Part shown: piece by piece, positions 47,311 through 57,104 of the stretch
How positions within the stretch are numbered: position 1 is the stretch's first letter
Layout: the number at the start of each line of letters is the position of its first letter
Source of the DNA: Rhizobium deserti
Lineage (GTDB): Bacteria > Pseudomonadota > Alphaproteobacteria > Rhizobiales > Rhizobiaceae
Assembly (NCBI RefSeq): GCF_004358025.1
Contig: NZ_SMTL01000001.1
Span: 992,001 to 1,056,000 of the forward strand
Direction of reading: 5' to 3'
Length of the DNA stretch: 64,000 nucleotides
Program-made: the position numbers and the translations under genes
The notes under the pieces: generated by a model
The model's input: only the letters and a program-made list of their open reading frames with translations
What the model was told of the DNA's origin: nothing
Databases searched by the model: none

Positions 47311-48255
47311 ATGACCGAAATCTCGACCCAAGCCAAGCCCGAAGTGACGGGCGCCTTTCTCGTGGCAGCCCTTTATCATTTCGCGCGCTTCGACCGCTTC
47401 GAAGACTTCCAGAAGCCCTTGCAGGCTTTTTGCAATGTCAACGGCATCAAGGGGACCTTGCTGATCGCTCGCGAGGGTATCAACGGCACGGTCGCCGGTA
47501 GCGACGATGCGATCTCTGGCCTTCTCACCTATCTGCGCCAGCAGCCGGAATTCGAAAAGCTCGAGCACAAGGAAAGCTGGGCTTCGAAAATGCCCTTCGT
47601 GCGGATGAAGGTGAAGCTCAAGAAAGAGATCGTCACCATGGGTGTCGAGGATATCGATCCCAACCGCATTGTCGGCACCTATGTTCAGCCGAAGGACTGG
47701 AATGCGCTCATTTCCGATCCTGAAACCATCGTCATCGACACGCGCAATGACTACGAGACGGCGATCGGCATCTTCAAGGGCGCCGTCGATCCGCAGACCA
47801 AGACCTTCCGGGAGTTTCCCGACTGGGTGAAGAACAATACCGGCCTGCACAACAAGCCGAAGATCGCCATGTACTGCACCGGCGGCATCCGCTGCGAAAA
47901 GGCCACTGCCTTCATGAAGGAGCAGGGCTTCGACGAGGTCTACCACCTCAAGGGCGGCATCCTGAAATATCTCGAGGAGGTTCCGGCAGAGGAAAGCCTA
48001 TGGGAAGGCGCCTGCTTCGTCTTCGATGAGCGGGTTTCGGTCGAGCATGGCCTGAAGGAAGGCAATCACAAGCTCTGCCACGCCTGCCGCAATCCGATCA
48101 CTGCCGAAGAGGTGACGTCACCGCACTTTGAGGAAGGCGTTTCCTGCTCCCATTGCTACGACAGTCGAACCGAAGAGGACCGGGATCGCTACCGGCAGCG
48201 CCAGCTTCAGATCGCCTTGGCCAAACAGCGCGGCCAGAAACATATCGGCGGCTAA
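47311..48255 (+). CDS. trhO: tRNA uridine(34) hydroxylase TrhO / rhodanese-like (YceA)
   Basis: Oxygen-dependent modification of tRNA wobble uridine to 5-hydroxyuridine. 314 residues: N-terminal acylphosphatase-like domain ([20 protein letters not shown]), rhodanese domain with catalytic cysteine in [12 protein letters not shown], and a C-terminal cysteine set CHACRNPI ... CSHCYD. ATG 47311 is where the family starts; the upstream open frame overlaps the CHAD gene and is not used. Converges on the ureohydrolase gene. Confidence 0.94.
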   Translation: MTEISTQAKPEVTGAFLVAALYHFARFDRFEDFQKPLQAFCNVNGIKGTLLIAREGINGTVAGSDDAISGLLTYLRQQPEFEKLEHKESWASKMPFVRMKVKLKKEIVTMGVEDIDPNRIVGTYVQPKDWNALISDPETIVIDTRNDYETAIGIFKGAVDPQTKTFREFPDWVKNNTGLHNKPKIAMYCTGGIRCEKATAFMKEQGFDEVYHLKGGILKYLEEVPAEESLWEGACFVFDERVSVEHGLKEGNHKLCHACRNPITAEEVTSPHFEEGVSCSHCYDSRTEEDRDRYRQRQLQIALAKQRGQKHIGG

Positions 48256-48269
48256 GCCGACGCTCCCGT

Positions 48270-49244
48270 TCAGGTGGCCCCGGCTACGGTTCGCCCGGCG
48301 GCAACCTGTCCGGCAATCACGCAGAGCAGCTCGAACATGATGGTAGCGCCCGCCAGCGCCGTCATCCCTGCGAGATCGAAGGGCGGCGCGACTTCCACGA
48401 CATCGGCGCCGACGATATCGACGCCGGCCAGCAGCCTCACCATCTGCTGCGCCTCCCGGGTCGAGAAGCCGCCGATCTCCGGCGTGCCGGTGCCGGGCGC
48501 CATGGATGGATCGATGCTGTCTATATCGAAGGAAATATAGGTCGGGCCATCACCGGCAATGCGGCGAGCCTCTTCCATCACGTCTTCAGCGCCACGACGC
48601 AGGAATTCTTCCATATAGATGATGCGGATGCCCTGGTCCTTCGCCCAATCGTGCTCGCCGGGATCGTAGACGGAGCCGCGAATGCCGATCTGGACGATCC
48701 GCTTCGGATCAACAAGCCCCTCCTCTATGGCGCGGCGGAAGGGCGTTCCATGCGTATAAGGATTGTCGCCGAAATAGGTGTCGTTCGTATCAGAATGGGC
48801 ATCGAAATGGATCAGCCCGACCGGCCTCTCCTTGGCAACAGCGCGCAGCACGGGAAGCGTCGTCAGATGATCTCCGCCGACGCTGAGCGGGATCGCTCCG
48901 GTCCGGACAATAGCAGTCATCCCCGCCTCGATCCGCTTCAGCGAATCCAGCAGGTCGATCGGATTGACCGACAGGTCCCCCACATCGGCGACATTGGCGA
49001 CGCTGAAGGGCGCAATGCCCGATACATGATGGGCCCGCCGCATCAGGCTCGACTGGTTGCGCACCTCACGCGGCCCGTGCCGGGCGCCGGCCCGGTTGGT
49101 GGTGCCGCCGTCCCACGGAATGCCCACAAGCGCGATATCGAGCCCTTCCGCATTCGAAACGACAGGAAGCCGCATGAAGGTGGAGTGTCCCGCAAAGCGC
49201 GGCACTTGCGCCGCATCGACCGGCTGGTGGAATGGTGGTTTCAT
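48270..49244 (-). CDS. Agmatinase-family ureohydrolase
   Basis: 324-residue Mn-dependent (or Ni-dependent) hydrolase. Metal ligands are in SVGGDH, HFDAHSDT and SFDIDSIDP, complete. The family includes agmatinase, guanidinobutyrase, guanidinopropionase and guanidine hydrolase; sequence reading alone does not separate these, so no gene symbol is given. Works in arginine, polyamine or guanidino-compound breakdown. Monocistronic. Confidence 0.92.
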   Translation of the reverse strand: MKPPFHQPVDAAQVPRFAGHSTFMRLPVVSNAEGLDIALVGIPWDGGTTNRAGARHGPREVRNQSSLMRRAHHVSGIAPFSVANVADVGDLSVNPIDLLDSLKRIEAGMTAIVRTGAIPLSVGGDHLTTLPVLRAVAKERPVGLIHFDAHSDTNDTYFGDNPYTHGTPFRRAIEEGLVDPKRIVQIGIRGSVYDPGEHDWAKDQGIRIIYMEEFLRRGAEDVMEEARRIAGDGPTYISFDIDSIDPSMAPGTGTPEIGGFSTREAQQMVRLLAGVDIVGADVVEVAPPFDLAGMTALAGATIMFELLCVIAGQVAAGRTVAGAT

Positions 49245-49268
49245 GGCGCATCTCCTGGATCGGAGAAA

Positions 49269-51488
49269 CTATATTTCCAAGCCTGACGACCGCAAGCCCG
49301 TCGGCGCCCGCCGCTTGTTCCTTGCCATGTATATCTTGTCGATCTCTTCCGCCGCCATCGGTTTGCCGAAAAAATAGCCCTGCAGCTCGTCGCAGCCGGT
49401 CAGCTGCAATTGCAGAGCCTGGCTCTGCGTCTCAACGCCTTCCGCCGTGACGGGGATTTCCAGCGATCGTGCCAACGCCACCGTTGCCTGCAGCAGGTCG
49501 GCCGCGCGGTTGCCCTCATCCAGCGCCTGCACGAGCGATTTGTCGATCTTCATGCGGTCGAAGCCGAACTGGCGCAAATAGCCGACGCTCGAGAAGCCGG
49601 CGCCGAAATCGTCGAGCGCAATGCTGACGCCCAGCTGGCGCAGCTTGGTGATGGCGGCACGGGCCCGCTCGGGGTTCTGGATGAAATAACCCTCGGTCAT
49701 CTCCAGCGTGATGCGGGCAGGATCAACAGCCGTTTTCTGAAACACTGAGCCCACATGCACGGCAAAACCCGGATCCCGGAACTGGCCGGGCGAGATGTTC
49801 ACCGCAAGCTTGATCTCGGGCCACTGCCGTACTGTCTCGCAGGCGCGGTGCAGCACGAAAAGGCCCAGTTGATCGATAAGACCGGTGGATTCGGCGATCG
49901 GGATGAAGATCTCCGGAGACACAGGCCCATAGCCCTTGCGGTTCCACCTCGCCAGCGCCTCGACGCCGATCAGCCGCCAATCCTCCGCATCCACCACCGG
50001 CTGATAGACGACCGCCAGTTCGCGCCGCTCGATGGCGATCCGCAGGTCGATCTCAAGCATGTTGCGCTCTTCGCGCTCGGCATCCATTTCCGGATGGTAA
50101 TCCTCAGCCCTACCTCGTCCAGTTTCTTTGGCGCGGTACATGGCCATGTCGGCACGCCGCACCAGTTCCTCGCCGGAAACGGTTCCCCGCGCAGAAACGG
50201 CGGTGCCGATACTCGTGCCGATCGTGGCGACCCGTTCGCCGATGATGAAGGGTTCGTCGAAGAACCCGAGAATACGGTCGCAGAAAATGGCCGCAGTGGC
50301 CGGCGCATCCGCGGTTGAAAGTACAACGGCGAATTCGTCGCCTCCGACCCGGGCGAGCACAGCCTCCGGCCCCACAAGCGCCTTCAGGCCTGCAGCCACG
50401 CCGCGGATCAATTGGTCGCCCGTGCCGTGTCCGTAGGCGTCGTTGACCTCCTTGAACCCGTCCAGATCGAGATAAAGAAGCAAGATGTCGACGTTCTTGG
50501 CACGGCCGGCCTGCACCAGATCTTCCAGAGCTGCAAAGAAACCGGCACGATTCATGAGGCCGCTCAGCCTGTCGCGCATGGCAAGCTGACGAGCTGCAGC
50601 CTCGTCGGCTTTCAGCCGATCGAGCATGTTCGTGCCGCTGACAAAAAGCAGGAGGAAGAAGAGGCCGACCATGGCCAGGGCGCAGTAAACCAGCGGCCGC
50701 ACCTCGGTATAGCCCAGGTCGCCCGGGCGACGGGACTGCCAGCCCAGTTCCGCCAGCAATTGCCCATGGACATTGCGAATTTCGACGGTTTTTGAAGGGA
50801 ATGTACTGCCGTTGGCAAAGTGCAGCCCCTCAATGACATAGGTGTTCGCAAGCGCGCCGACCCTCTTTTCGTCGAGATGGCGGGCGAGGACGAGAAACCG
50901 ACGTTGGTCCCCCGGTTTGTCCAACCGTCCCGACTTTGGACGGATCAAGGCGATGCCAACGGCCGCTACGCCCCTGCCCGTCCTCATGAAGCCTGTGGCC
51001 TCCGGAGTGACCTGCGGATCGAAAGAACGCACCCTGTCGAATAGTGTCCAAAGCGAGCCGTCGAAATAGTTGCGGGGCAGCCAGCTGGCCGGCTTACCGT
51101 CCTGATAGGCCAACAGGACATTGCGCTGCGCATCCATCACTAGGGCGATGTCGAAAAGCGGACTATCGGCGGTCATGTCGCCGTAATTGTTCACGACCCA
51201 CTCCTGGCCGTCGGGTGCATACACGAATTGTGCTGCATCGTCCCAGGCCGCATAGTCGCCAAGTGTCGCGCGAAGCTGGTCCTGAAACGTATGAAGGGCG
51301 CCCGCAGTGGTCTGGCGCGATCGGTCGTCGTCAAGATTATTGGCGTAGGCAGCTATACGACTGACAGCGGTCAGGATGAAGATCGTCACAAGCAGAACGA
51401 CAAGCGCGAAGGCGAACAGCATCAGAATCCCGGTCGCCCTTCGGCCGACCGAGACGGGACGTCGCAAATGTGGCGGAAAAAGCCGCAT
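49269..51488 (-). CDS. CHASE4-GGDEF-EAL bifunctional c-di-GMP protein
   Basis: 739-residue membrane receptor. Two transmembrane helices (about 20-42 and 265-285) flank a periplasmic CHASE4-type sensor (GDYAAWDDAAQFVY). The cytosolic part has an intact GGDEF (LARVGGDEFAVVL) without I-site, and an intact EAL (GVEALARW, DDFGAGFSSVGYL, EGVET). Both activities are plausible; the ligand is unknown. Upstream of it on the same strand, beyond a 110-base gap, are the methionine transporter genes. Confidence 0.94.
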   Translation of the reverse strand: MRLFPPHLRRPVSVGRRATGILMLFAFALVVLLVTIFILTAVSRIAAYANNLDDDRSRQTTAGALHTFQDQLRATLGDYAAWDDAAQFVYAPDGQEWVVNNYGDMTADSPLFDIALVMDAQRNVLLAYQDGKPASWLPRNYFDGSLWTLFDRVRSFDPQVTPEATGFMRTGRGVAAVGIALIRPKSGRLDKPGDQRRFLVLARHLDEKRVGALANTYVIEGLHFANGSTFPSKTVEIRNVHGQLLAELGWQSRRPGDLGYTEVRPLVYCALAMVGLFFLLLFVSGTNMLDRLKADEAAARQLAMRDRLSGLMNRAGFFAALEDLVQAGRAKNVDILLLYLDLDGFKEVNDAYGHGTGDQLIRGVAAGLKALVGPEAVLARVGGDEFAVVLSTADAPATAAIFCDRILGFFDEPFIIGERVATIGTSIGTAVSARGTVSGEELVRRADMAMYRAKETGRGRAEDYHPEMDAEREERNMLEIDLRIAIERRELAVVYQPVVDAEDWRLIGVEALARWNRKGYGPVSPEIFIPIAESTGLIDQLGLFVLHRACETVRQWPEIKLAVNISPGQFRDPGFAVHVGSVFQKTAVDPARITLEMTEGYFIQNPERARAAITKLRQLGVSIALDDFGAGFSSVGYLRQFGFDRMKIDKSLVQALDEGNRAADLLQATVALARSLEIPVTAEGVETQSQALQLQLTGCDELQGYFFGKPMAAEEIDKIYMARNKRRAPTGLRSSGLEI

Positions 51489-51548
51489 TAATAACCTCGC
51501 TGGAGCGCCACATCTTTCGCGAGTATTCCTTCAGATACCGTTAAGGCG

Positions 51549-51581
51549 GCCAGGACCAGCCACATGGAAGGCCGTCCTGGC
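51549..51581 (-). terminator. Stem-loop after metQ
   Basis: GCCAGGAC / GTCCTGGC eight-base-pair stem with further pairing (GGCC/GGCC) in the loop, 18 bases past the metQ stop. The five-T run (51586-51590) lies on the plus-strand side, so as a minus-strand terminator it lacks a U tract. Confidence 0.45.
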
Positions 51582-51598
51582 GCGCTTTTTCTGGAGTC

Positions 51599-52375
51599 TT
51601 ACCAGGCCGGGACGACGGCGCCCTTGAACTTGTCCAGAACGAAACTCTTGACCGCATCACTGTGATAGCTTTCGATCAAGGTCTTGACCCAAGCCGCGTC
51701 CTTGTCCTTGGCTTTCACCGCGATGATGTTGATGTAGGGAGCCTTCTCGCCTTCCTTGCCGATTGGATCGGTCTTCGGGTTGAGGCCCGCTTCCATCGCA
51801 TAATTGGTATTGATCACGGCCGCGTCGACATCGTCCAGCGAGCGAGGAAGCTGGGCCGCGTCAAGCTCGGCAAACTCGATCTTCTTCGGGTTCTCGGTGA
51901 CGTCGGCCGGGCCGATCTTCAGGCCCTTGGCGGCGTTCACCTTGATCAAGCCCTGGTCGGCAAGGATGAGCAAGGCGCGACCGCCATTGGTGGGATCGTT
52001 CGGAATGGCGATTGTGGCGCCATCTTTGAGCTCGGCCAGGCTCTTTGCCTTCTTGGAGTAGATACCCATCGGGAAGTTGACGCTTTGGGCGACGTCCACC
52101 AGCGCAAACTTGCGGTCTGCGACCTGGTTGTCCAAATAAGGTTTGTGCTGGAAGGAGTTGGCATCCAGTTCGCCATCGGCTAGCGCCTGGTTCGGCACGA
52201 CGTAGTCCGAAAATTCGAGGATGTCGATGTTGAGGCCCTTGGTGGCGGCGACTTCCTTGACCTTTTCCATGATCTGCGCGTGTGGGCCGGGAGTCACGCC
52301 AACCTTGATATCTTCAGCCAATGCTGGCGCTGCTGCAAAGACGGCAAGGGCCGCCGCGATAATGAACTTCTTCAT
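51599..52375 (-). CDS. metQ: D/L-methionine ABC transporter substrate-binding protein
   Basis: 258-residue periplasmic protein with signal peptide (MKKFIIAAALAVFAAAPALA; no lipobox Cys) and NLPA/MetQ fold: VGVTPGPHAQIM, NSFQHKPYLDNQ, GIYSKKAKSLAELKDGATIAIPND and VVPAW at the very C-terminus. Third gene of metNIQ on the minus strand. Confidence 0.95.
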   Translation of the reverse strand: MKKFIIAAALAVFAAAPALAEDIKVGVTPGPHAQIMEKVKEVAATKGLNIDILEFSDYVVPNQALADGELDANSFQHKPYLDNQVADRKFALVDVAQSVNFPMGIYSKKAKSLAELKDGATIAIPNDPTNGGRALLILADQGLIKVNAAKGLKIGPADVTENPKKIEFAELDAAQLPRSLDDVDAAVINTNYAMEAGLNPKTDPIGKEGEKAPYINIIAVKAKDKDAAWVKTLIESYHSDAVKSFVLDKFKGAVVPAW

Positions 52376-52430
52376 GGATGTCTCCTTCAGGTTTTCGGGA
52401 CCAGTCTTGAGAGGCTGGTTTTAGGTAATA

Positions 52431-53099
52431 TCAGTTTTTGCGGCTGCGCCTGTCGAAGCGACGGGCAGCCAGATCGCCGGCGCTCTGAACAGCTTGAACG
52501 AGGACGATCAGCACCACGACGACAGCGAGCATTACTTCCGGCATGAAGCGCTGATACCCATAACGGATACCCAGATCACCCAATCCGCCGCCGCCGACGG
52601 CGCCTACCATGGCCGAATAGCCGATCAGGCTGACAAGCGTCATCGTCAGCGCCAGGATGAGGCTTGGCCTTGCTTCCGGGAGCAGCACCTTCCAGACGAT
52701 CTGGAACGGCGTGGCGCCCATGGCGCGGGCCGCTTCGATCAATCCCTTGTCGATCTCACGGATAGAGGCTTCGACCAACCGCGCGAAGAAGGGAATGGTA
52801 GCGAGTGTCAGCGGCACAATGGCGGCATAGGTGCCGATCGAGGTGCCGGTAACAAAGCGGGTAAAAGGGATGATCGCCACGACCAGGATGATGAACGGAG
52901 TCGAACGGGCAGCATTGACCACAAGGCCGATGATCCGATTGGTCGCCGGCGCCGGAAACAATTCTCCCTTGCCACTGGTAGCCAGGAAGACGCCGATCGG
53001 CAGGCCGATCAGCGAACCGATTACCCCGGCGATGGCGACCATCTGCAGTGTCTGTGCGAGCGACTTCCAAAGCAGGTTAAAGAGCATTTCAGGCGACAT
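52431..53099 (-). CDS. metI: Methionine ABC transporter permease
   Basis: 222-residue membrane protein with five or so helices and the MetI-type EAA loop ([22 protein letters not shown]). Starts inside the last codons of metN (11-base overlap). Delivers methionine from MetQ across the inner membrane. Confidence 0.95.
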   Translation of the reverse strand: MSPEMLFNLLWKSLAQTLQMVAIAGVIGSLIGLPIGVFLATSGKGELFPAPATNRIIGLVVNAARSTPFIILVVAIIPFTRFVTGTSIGTYAAIVPLTLATIPFFARLVEASIREIDKGLIEAARAMGATPFQIVWKVLLPEARPSLILALTMTLVSLIGYSAMVGAVGGGGLGDLGIRYGYQRFMPEVMLAVVVVLIVLVQAVQSAGDLAARRFDRRSRKN

Positions 53100-54189
53100 A
53101 GCCGAGCACCTCCCTGGTCAGGCCGGTCTCCGTATAAAATTGTTCGGCACGTTGGATGACGGCAGTATCCGAGGAATAGGAAACGACCAGCGAACCAAAG
53201 GGCTCGCCGGCGATCTCGTCGATCGTGCCGGCCATGATATTGACGCCGGTGCCGATCTCGCTGACCAGCCGCGCGGTCAACGGCTGGAATGCGGTTGCAC
53301 CGAAGAAGATCAGCCGGACCATGACGCGACCGCCAGGCAATGGCTGCGGCTGAAGTCCCGAACGCACCCATTCGGGCAGCTTGACCCCGAGCGACGAGGA
53401 CAAAAGCGCTCGCGTCGTCTCGTGTTTGGGCAGGGTGAAGACATCGAAGGTGCGACCCGCTTCAACAATGCGGCCCCGGTCGATCACCGCGACATCGGTC
53501 GCGATCGTCTTCACTACCTCCATTTCATGGGTGATGAGCAGGACGGTGAGCCCGAGTTCCGCGTTGATACGCTTCAGGAGCTCGAGGATGGAATGGGTGG
53601 TTTCCGGATCGAGCGCCGAAGTGGCTTCGTCCGACAGCAGCAGCTTCGGAGACGTCGCGAGCGCACGGGCAATGCCGACGCGCTGCTTCTGCCCGCCGGA
53701 AAGTTCCGCCGGATAGCGATCGGCCTTGTCGCCCAGCCCTACGAGGTCCAGCAGCGGCGCCACCTTCTGCCGGATCGCCTCGCGGCTGAGGCCGGCGATT
53801 TCGAGCGGCAGCGCCACATTGTCGAAGGCGGTTCGCGACGACAGGAGATTGAAGTGCTGGAAGATCATGCCGACCTGGCGGCGAAGGTCGCGAAGGCCGG
53901 TCTCCGACAAGCCGCCGACCTCGACCCCATCGACCAGGACATTGCCGGAAGTAGCCTTCTCCAGACCGTTGACGAGCCTGATCAGGGTCGACTTGCCCGC
54001 GCCTGAGCGCCCGATAATGCCGGTAATGGCACCGCGTGAGACGGAGAGACCGACGCCGTCCAGTGCCGTGAACTGCGCTTCATCTGCAGCCCTGCCGAAC
54101 CGTTTCGTGACCGCCTCGAAGGCGACCATGGGCGCGGCTTGCGCCTGGAGCGACGGTGCGGAGCTTGCCGCGGCTTCTGCGAGGGTCAT
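53089..54189 (-). CDS. metN: Methionine ABC transporter ATPase with NIL domain
   Basis: 366-residue ATPase: Walker [15 protein letters not shown], signature [16 protein letters not shown], Walker [13 protein letters not shown], then a C-terminal NIL domain (about 290-360) that binds methionine and gives trans-inhibition. First gene of the operon. An ATG 20 codons downstream is an alternative start. The 218-base leader (54190-54407) contains no SAM riboswitch that I can recognise. Confidence 0.95.
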   Translation of the reverse strand: MTLAEAAASSAPSLQAQAAPMVAFEAVTKRFGRAADEAQFTALDGVGLSVSRGAITGIIGRSGAGKSTLIRLVNGLEKATSGNVLVDGVEVGGLSETGLRDLRRQVGMIFQHFNLLSSRTAFDNVALPLEIAGLSREAIRQKVAPLLDLVGLGDKADRYPAELSGGQKQRVGIARALATSPKLLLSDEATSALDPETTHSILELLKRINAELGLTVLLITHEMEVVKTIATDVAVIDRGRIVEAGRTFDVFTLPKHETTRALLSSSLGVKLPEWVRSGLQPQPLPGGRVMVRLIFFGATAFQPLTARLVSEIGTGVNIMAGTIDEIAGEPFGSLVVSYSSDTAVIQRAEQFYTETGLTREVLGYVA

Positions 54190-54407
54190 TTTCTGCTCAC
54201 GTGTTAAGTCTATTCATCCCAGCGACGATATCGCTGCCCTGCTCATCGGCTTAGGCGCACATTCGATGACAGGTGACTTCCCGGAGCATTCTCGAACTTT
54301 CCCTGAACGGCCAGGACGGCCGCGATCGCTGTCGCCTAAATGCCCAAGGCCTGGGCCAATTAACAGGGATATTATTCCATTTAAAGCCGGGCCCCGGGAA
54401 ATTTCTC

Positions 54408-55790
54408 TCACTTAGCCGCGTTAGTTCCGGAACGGCTCCTAGAAAACTCCAAGGCCAGCGCCCGATACCATTTGCCGCTTTTTTTGATCGTTCGCCTCTG
54501 GGTCTCATAATCCACATGAACAAGGCCGAAGCGCATGCGGTAACCTTGCGCCCATTCGAAATTGTCCATCAGGCTCCAGGCGAAATAGCCCTTCAGCGGG
54601 TATCCCTTCTCGACAAGATCGGCGGTCGCCGACAGATGCGCACCGTAGTAATCGAGACGCATCTGATCGTCGATCTCGCCATCCACGATCTCGGTATTGT
54701 CGCAGGCGCCGTTTTCGGTAATGTAGCAATCGGGCAGATCGTAATACTGATAAAGATCCTCGACCAGTTCGGTCAGCGCCGCCGGATAAACTTCCCATCC
54801 GATATCCGTCACGGTTTTGCCGACGAAAGGAGCCGGCTTCGTTGCGGGGAATTCGGCGCCCTCCGTCGCATTGTCGGAAACCCGCATCGGCGTGTAATAG
54901 TTGAGCCCCCACCAGTCGAGCTTCTGGCTGATGATGGCCAGATCGCCCTCCTCCGCCTTCGGCATCCGTTCGCCCAGCGCATCAAGAAGCGAGGCCGGAT
55001 ATTCACCTTTGAAGACCGGGCCGAAAAAGGCGCCGTTGTGGAAATCGAACGCCCGGCGGGCTGCCGCTTTGTCCTCAACGCCCTGCGTGGCGGGAATGAC
55101 CGCATGCGCGTTCAGAACCAGTCCGACCGGCACGTTCGGCGTCACATGCCGGATGGCCTCGACACCAAGGCCATGGGCCAGATTGGTGTAATGCATGGCG
55201 GCAAGTGCAGCCTCCATATTGCGCTCGCCGGGTGCATGCTCGCCATAGAGATGGCTGAGCCAGACCGAGCACCAGGGTTCGTTGAAGGTGGCCACTGCGT
55301 CCAGCCTGTCCCCCAGCCGCGCCATCACCACCTTGGCATAGCGCTGGAAGGCATAGGCCGTCGAGCGCGCGGTCCAGCCTCCGTCCCCCATCAGCGCCAG
55401 CGGCAGGTCCCAGTGGTAGAGCGTCGCATAGGTCTTGATGCCCCGCGCCTTGCAGCCGTCGACCAGCCGGTCGTAGAAATCCAGGCCCTTCTCGTTGATG
55501 CGCCCGGTTCCTTCCGGGATGATGCGCGGCCAGGCGATGGAAAACCGATAGGCTTCGACACCCATCTCCTTGATGAGATCGAGATCTTCGTCCAGCCGGT
55601 TATAGTGGTCGCAGGCGACATCACCGCTATGCCCGCCGAACACCCGGCCCGGCATATGCGAGAAGGCATCCCAGATGGAGGGCTTTCGGCCATCGACCTT
55701 GGCCGCACCTTCGATCTGGTAGGCGGCAGTCGCGACGCCAAACAGGAATTCATCGGGAAAGCGTGATGCGAGGATTTTGATTTCGGTCAT
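54408..55790 (-). CDS. Family GH1 beta-glucosidase
   Basis: 460-residue cytosolic glycosidase. Acid/base Glu171 in TFNEPW and nucleophile Glu359 in YITENGAC are both present, as is the family N-terminus FPDEFLFGVATAAYQIEG. Retaining beta-glucosidase/6-phospho-free type hydrolysing beta-glucosides brought in by the upstream ABC system. ATG 55790 is chosen; an ATG 11 codons further upstream lies inside an inverted repeat. Last gene of the sugar cluster. Confidence 0.94.
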   Translation of the reverse strand: MTEIKILASRFPDEFLFGVATAAYQIEGAAKVDGRKPSIWDAFSHMPGRVFGGHSGDVACDHYNRLDEDLDLIKEMGVEAYRFSIAWPRIIPEGTGRINEKGLDFYDRLVDGCKARGIKTYATLYHWDLPLALMGDGGWTARSTAYAFQRYAKVVMARLGDRLDAVATFNEPWCSVWLSHLYGEHAPGERNMEAALAAMHYTNLAHGLGVEAIRHVTPNVPVGLVLNAHAVIPATQGVEDKAAARRAFDFHNGAFFGPVFKGEYPASLLDALGERMPKAEEGDLAIISQKLDWWGLNYYTPMRVSDNATEGAEFPATKPAPFVGKTVTDIGWEVYPAALTELVEDLYQYYDLPDCYITENGACDNTEIVDGEIDDQMRLDYYGAHLSATADLVEKGYPLKGYFAWSLMDNFEWAQGYRMRFGLVHVDYETQRRTIKKSGKWYRALALEFSRSRSGTNAAK

Positions 55791-55795
55791 TGGAT

Positions 55796-55830
55796 GCCGC
55801 CATGTCTGGTTCTGAACCATCAATGGCGGC
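55796..55830 (-). promoter_or_regulatory. Nested inverted repeat at the beta-glucosidase translation start
   Basis: GCCGCCAT / ATGGCGGC outer stem with an inner TGGTTC / GAACCA stem, beginning six bases before the start codon. In mRNA it would fold over the ribosome-binding region, which itself is weak (GGCGGC). Could be translational control or an operator. Confidence 0.4.
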
Positions 55831-55893
55831 CATTTATCGGACGAGCTCGCGGTTGTACAGGTCGCCTGTCAACCGCGGTCACAGGTGTCTATC

Positions 55894-57081
55894 TCAGACT
55901 TTTACCCAGGCGCCGTTTCTCTTCGACGAGGCAACACAGGCTTCAACGAAAGCGACTCCTTTCACCCCGTCGTCGACGGTGGGATAGATCACCGCCCCGT
56001 CGACCGGCTTGCCCGCCTTGGCGGCATTGATCGCATGCGCGGCCTCCGTGTAGATGGTCGCGAAGGCTTCAAGATAGCCTTCCGGATGGCCCGAGGGGAT
56101 ACGCGAAACCCGGGCGGCGGCGGGACCGGAGCCGGCACCATTGCGGGTGATCAGCCGCTTCTGATCGCCGAACGGCGTGAACCACAGATAATTCGGATCG
56201 GCTTGAACCCACTCGATGCCGCCCTTCGTGCCGTAGACGCGGATTTTTAGGCCATTCTCATGTCCCGGCGCCACCTGGCTGCACCAGAGCATGCCTTTGG
56301 CCGGCTTTTCCCCGTCCTTGGCCGCAAACCGCAGCATGACATGGGCATTGTCGTCCAGCCTGCGGCCCTCCACGAAGCTGTCGAGATCGGCGGCGAGGCT
56401 GTCGAGCGTCAGTCCGGTAATGAAGCAGGCAAGATTATAGGCATGCGTGCCGATGTCGCCGGTCGAACCGCCGGCACCCGACTGGGCCGGATCGGTGCGC
56501 CAGACCGCCTGCTTGGCGCCGGTCTGCTCCACTGCCTCGGTCAGCCAGTCCTGCGGATACTCCGCCTGCACGATGCGGATCCTGCCGAGTTCGCCATTGG
56601 CGACCATTTCGCGGGCCTGCCGCACCATCGGGTAGCCGGTGTAATTGTGGGTGAGGATGAACAGCGCGCCGCTCTCGTCGGCCGCCTGCTTGAGCTTGAT
56701 CGCATCCGCTAGGTTGGAGGTCAGCGGCTTGTCGCAGATCACGTGGATGCCGCGCGTCAGGAATTCTCGTGCCGCGTCGTAATGCACATGGTTCGGCGTG
56801 ACGATCGACACCGCCTCGATGCCATCCTCGCGCTCCGACTCGCGGATCGCCATCTCCTTGTACGACCCGTAGGTGCGTGACGGATCGAGCCCCAGATCGC
56901 GGCCGGACGCCATGGCCTTTTCCGGCGTCGAGGACAACGCGCCGGCGACGAGGTCGAACTGGTCGTCCAGGCGCGCCGCCATGCGATGCACCGCCCCGAT
57001 AAAGGCGCCGGCTCCGCCGCCAACCATGCCGAGCCTGATTTTCGGGCTTCGCGCCTGCTCGTCCTTGGCTTCTATGGTCAT
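55894..57081 (-). CDS. Gfo/Idh/MocA family oxidoreductase
   Basis: 395-residue NAD(P)-dependent dehydrogenase. N-terminal Rossmann motif GMVGGGAGAFIGAVH, then the catalytic-site EKP-type segment reads CDKPLTSNLADA, and GSTGDIGTHAYNLACFITG in the C-terminal domain provides the catalytic His/Asp. Acts on a sugar or inositol-like substrate. Sits between the isomerase and the beta-glucosidase of the cluster, with a LacI-type operator just upstream. Confidence 0.92.
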   Translation of the reverse strand: MTIEAKDEQARSPKIRLGMVGGGAGAFIGAVHRMAARLDDQFDLVAGALSSTPEKAMASGRDLGLDPSRTYGSYKEMAIRESEREDGIEAVSIVTPNHVHYDAAREFLTRGIHVICDKPLTSNLADAIKLKQAADESGALFILTHNYTGYPMVRQAREMVANGELGRIRIVQAEYPQDWLTEAVEQTGAKQAVWRTDPAQSGAGGSTGDIGTHAYNLACFITGLTLDSLAADLDSFVEGRRLDDNAHVMLRFAAKDGEKPAKGMLWCSQVAPGHENGLKIRVYGTKGGIEWVQADPNYLWFTPFGDQKRLITRNGAGSGPAAARVSRIPSGHPEGYLEAFATIYTEAAHAINAAKAGKPVDGAVIYPTVDDGVKGVAFVEACVASSKRNGAWVKV

Positions 57082-57104
57082 GACTTTATTTCCCGTGTAG
57101 TAGG

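Noticed and set aside
54190..54407. SAM riboswitch before metN
   Set aside because: I looked for SAM-I/SAM-II-like conserved cores in the leader and could not see one; a covariance search would be decisive.
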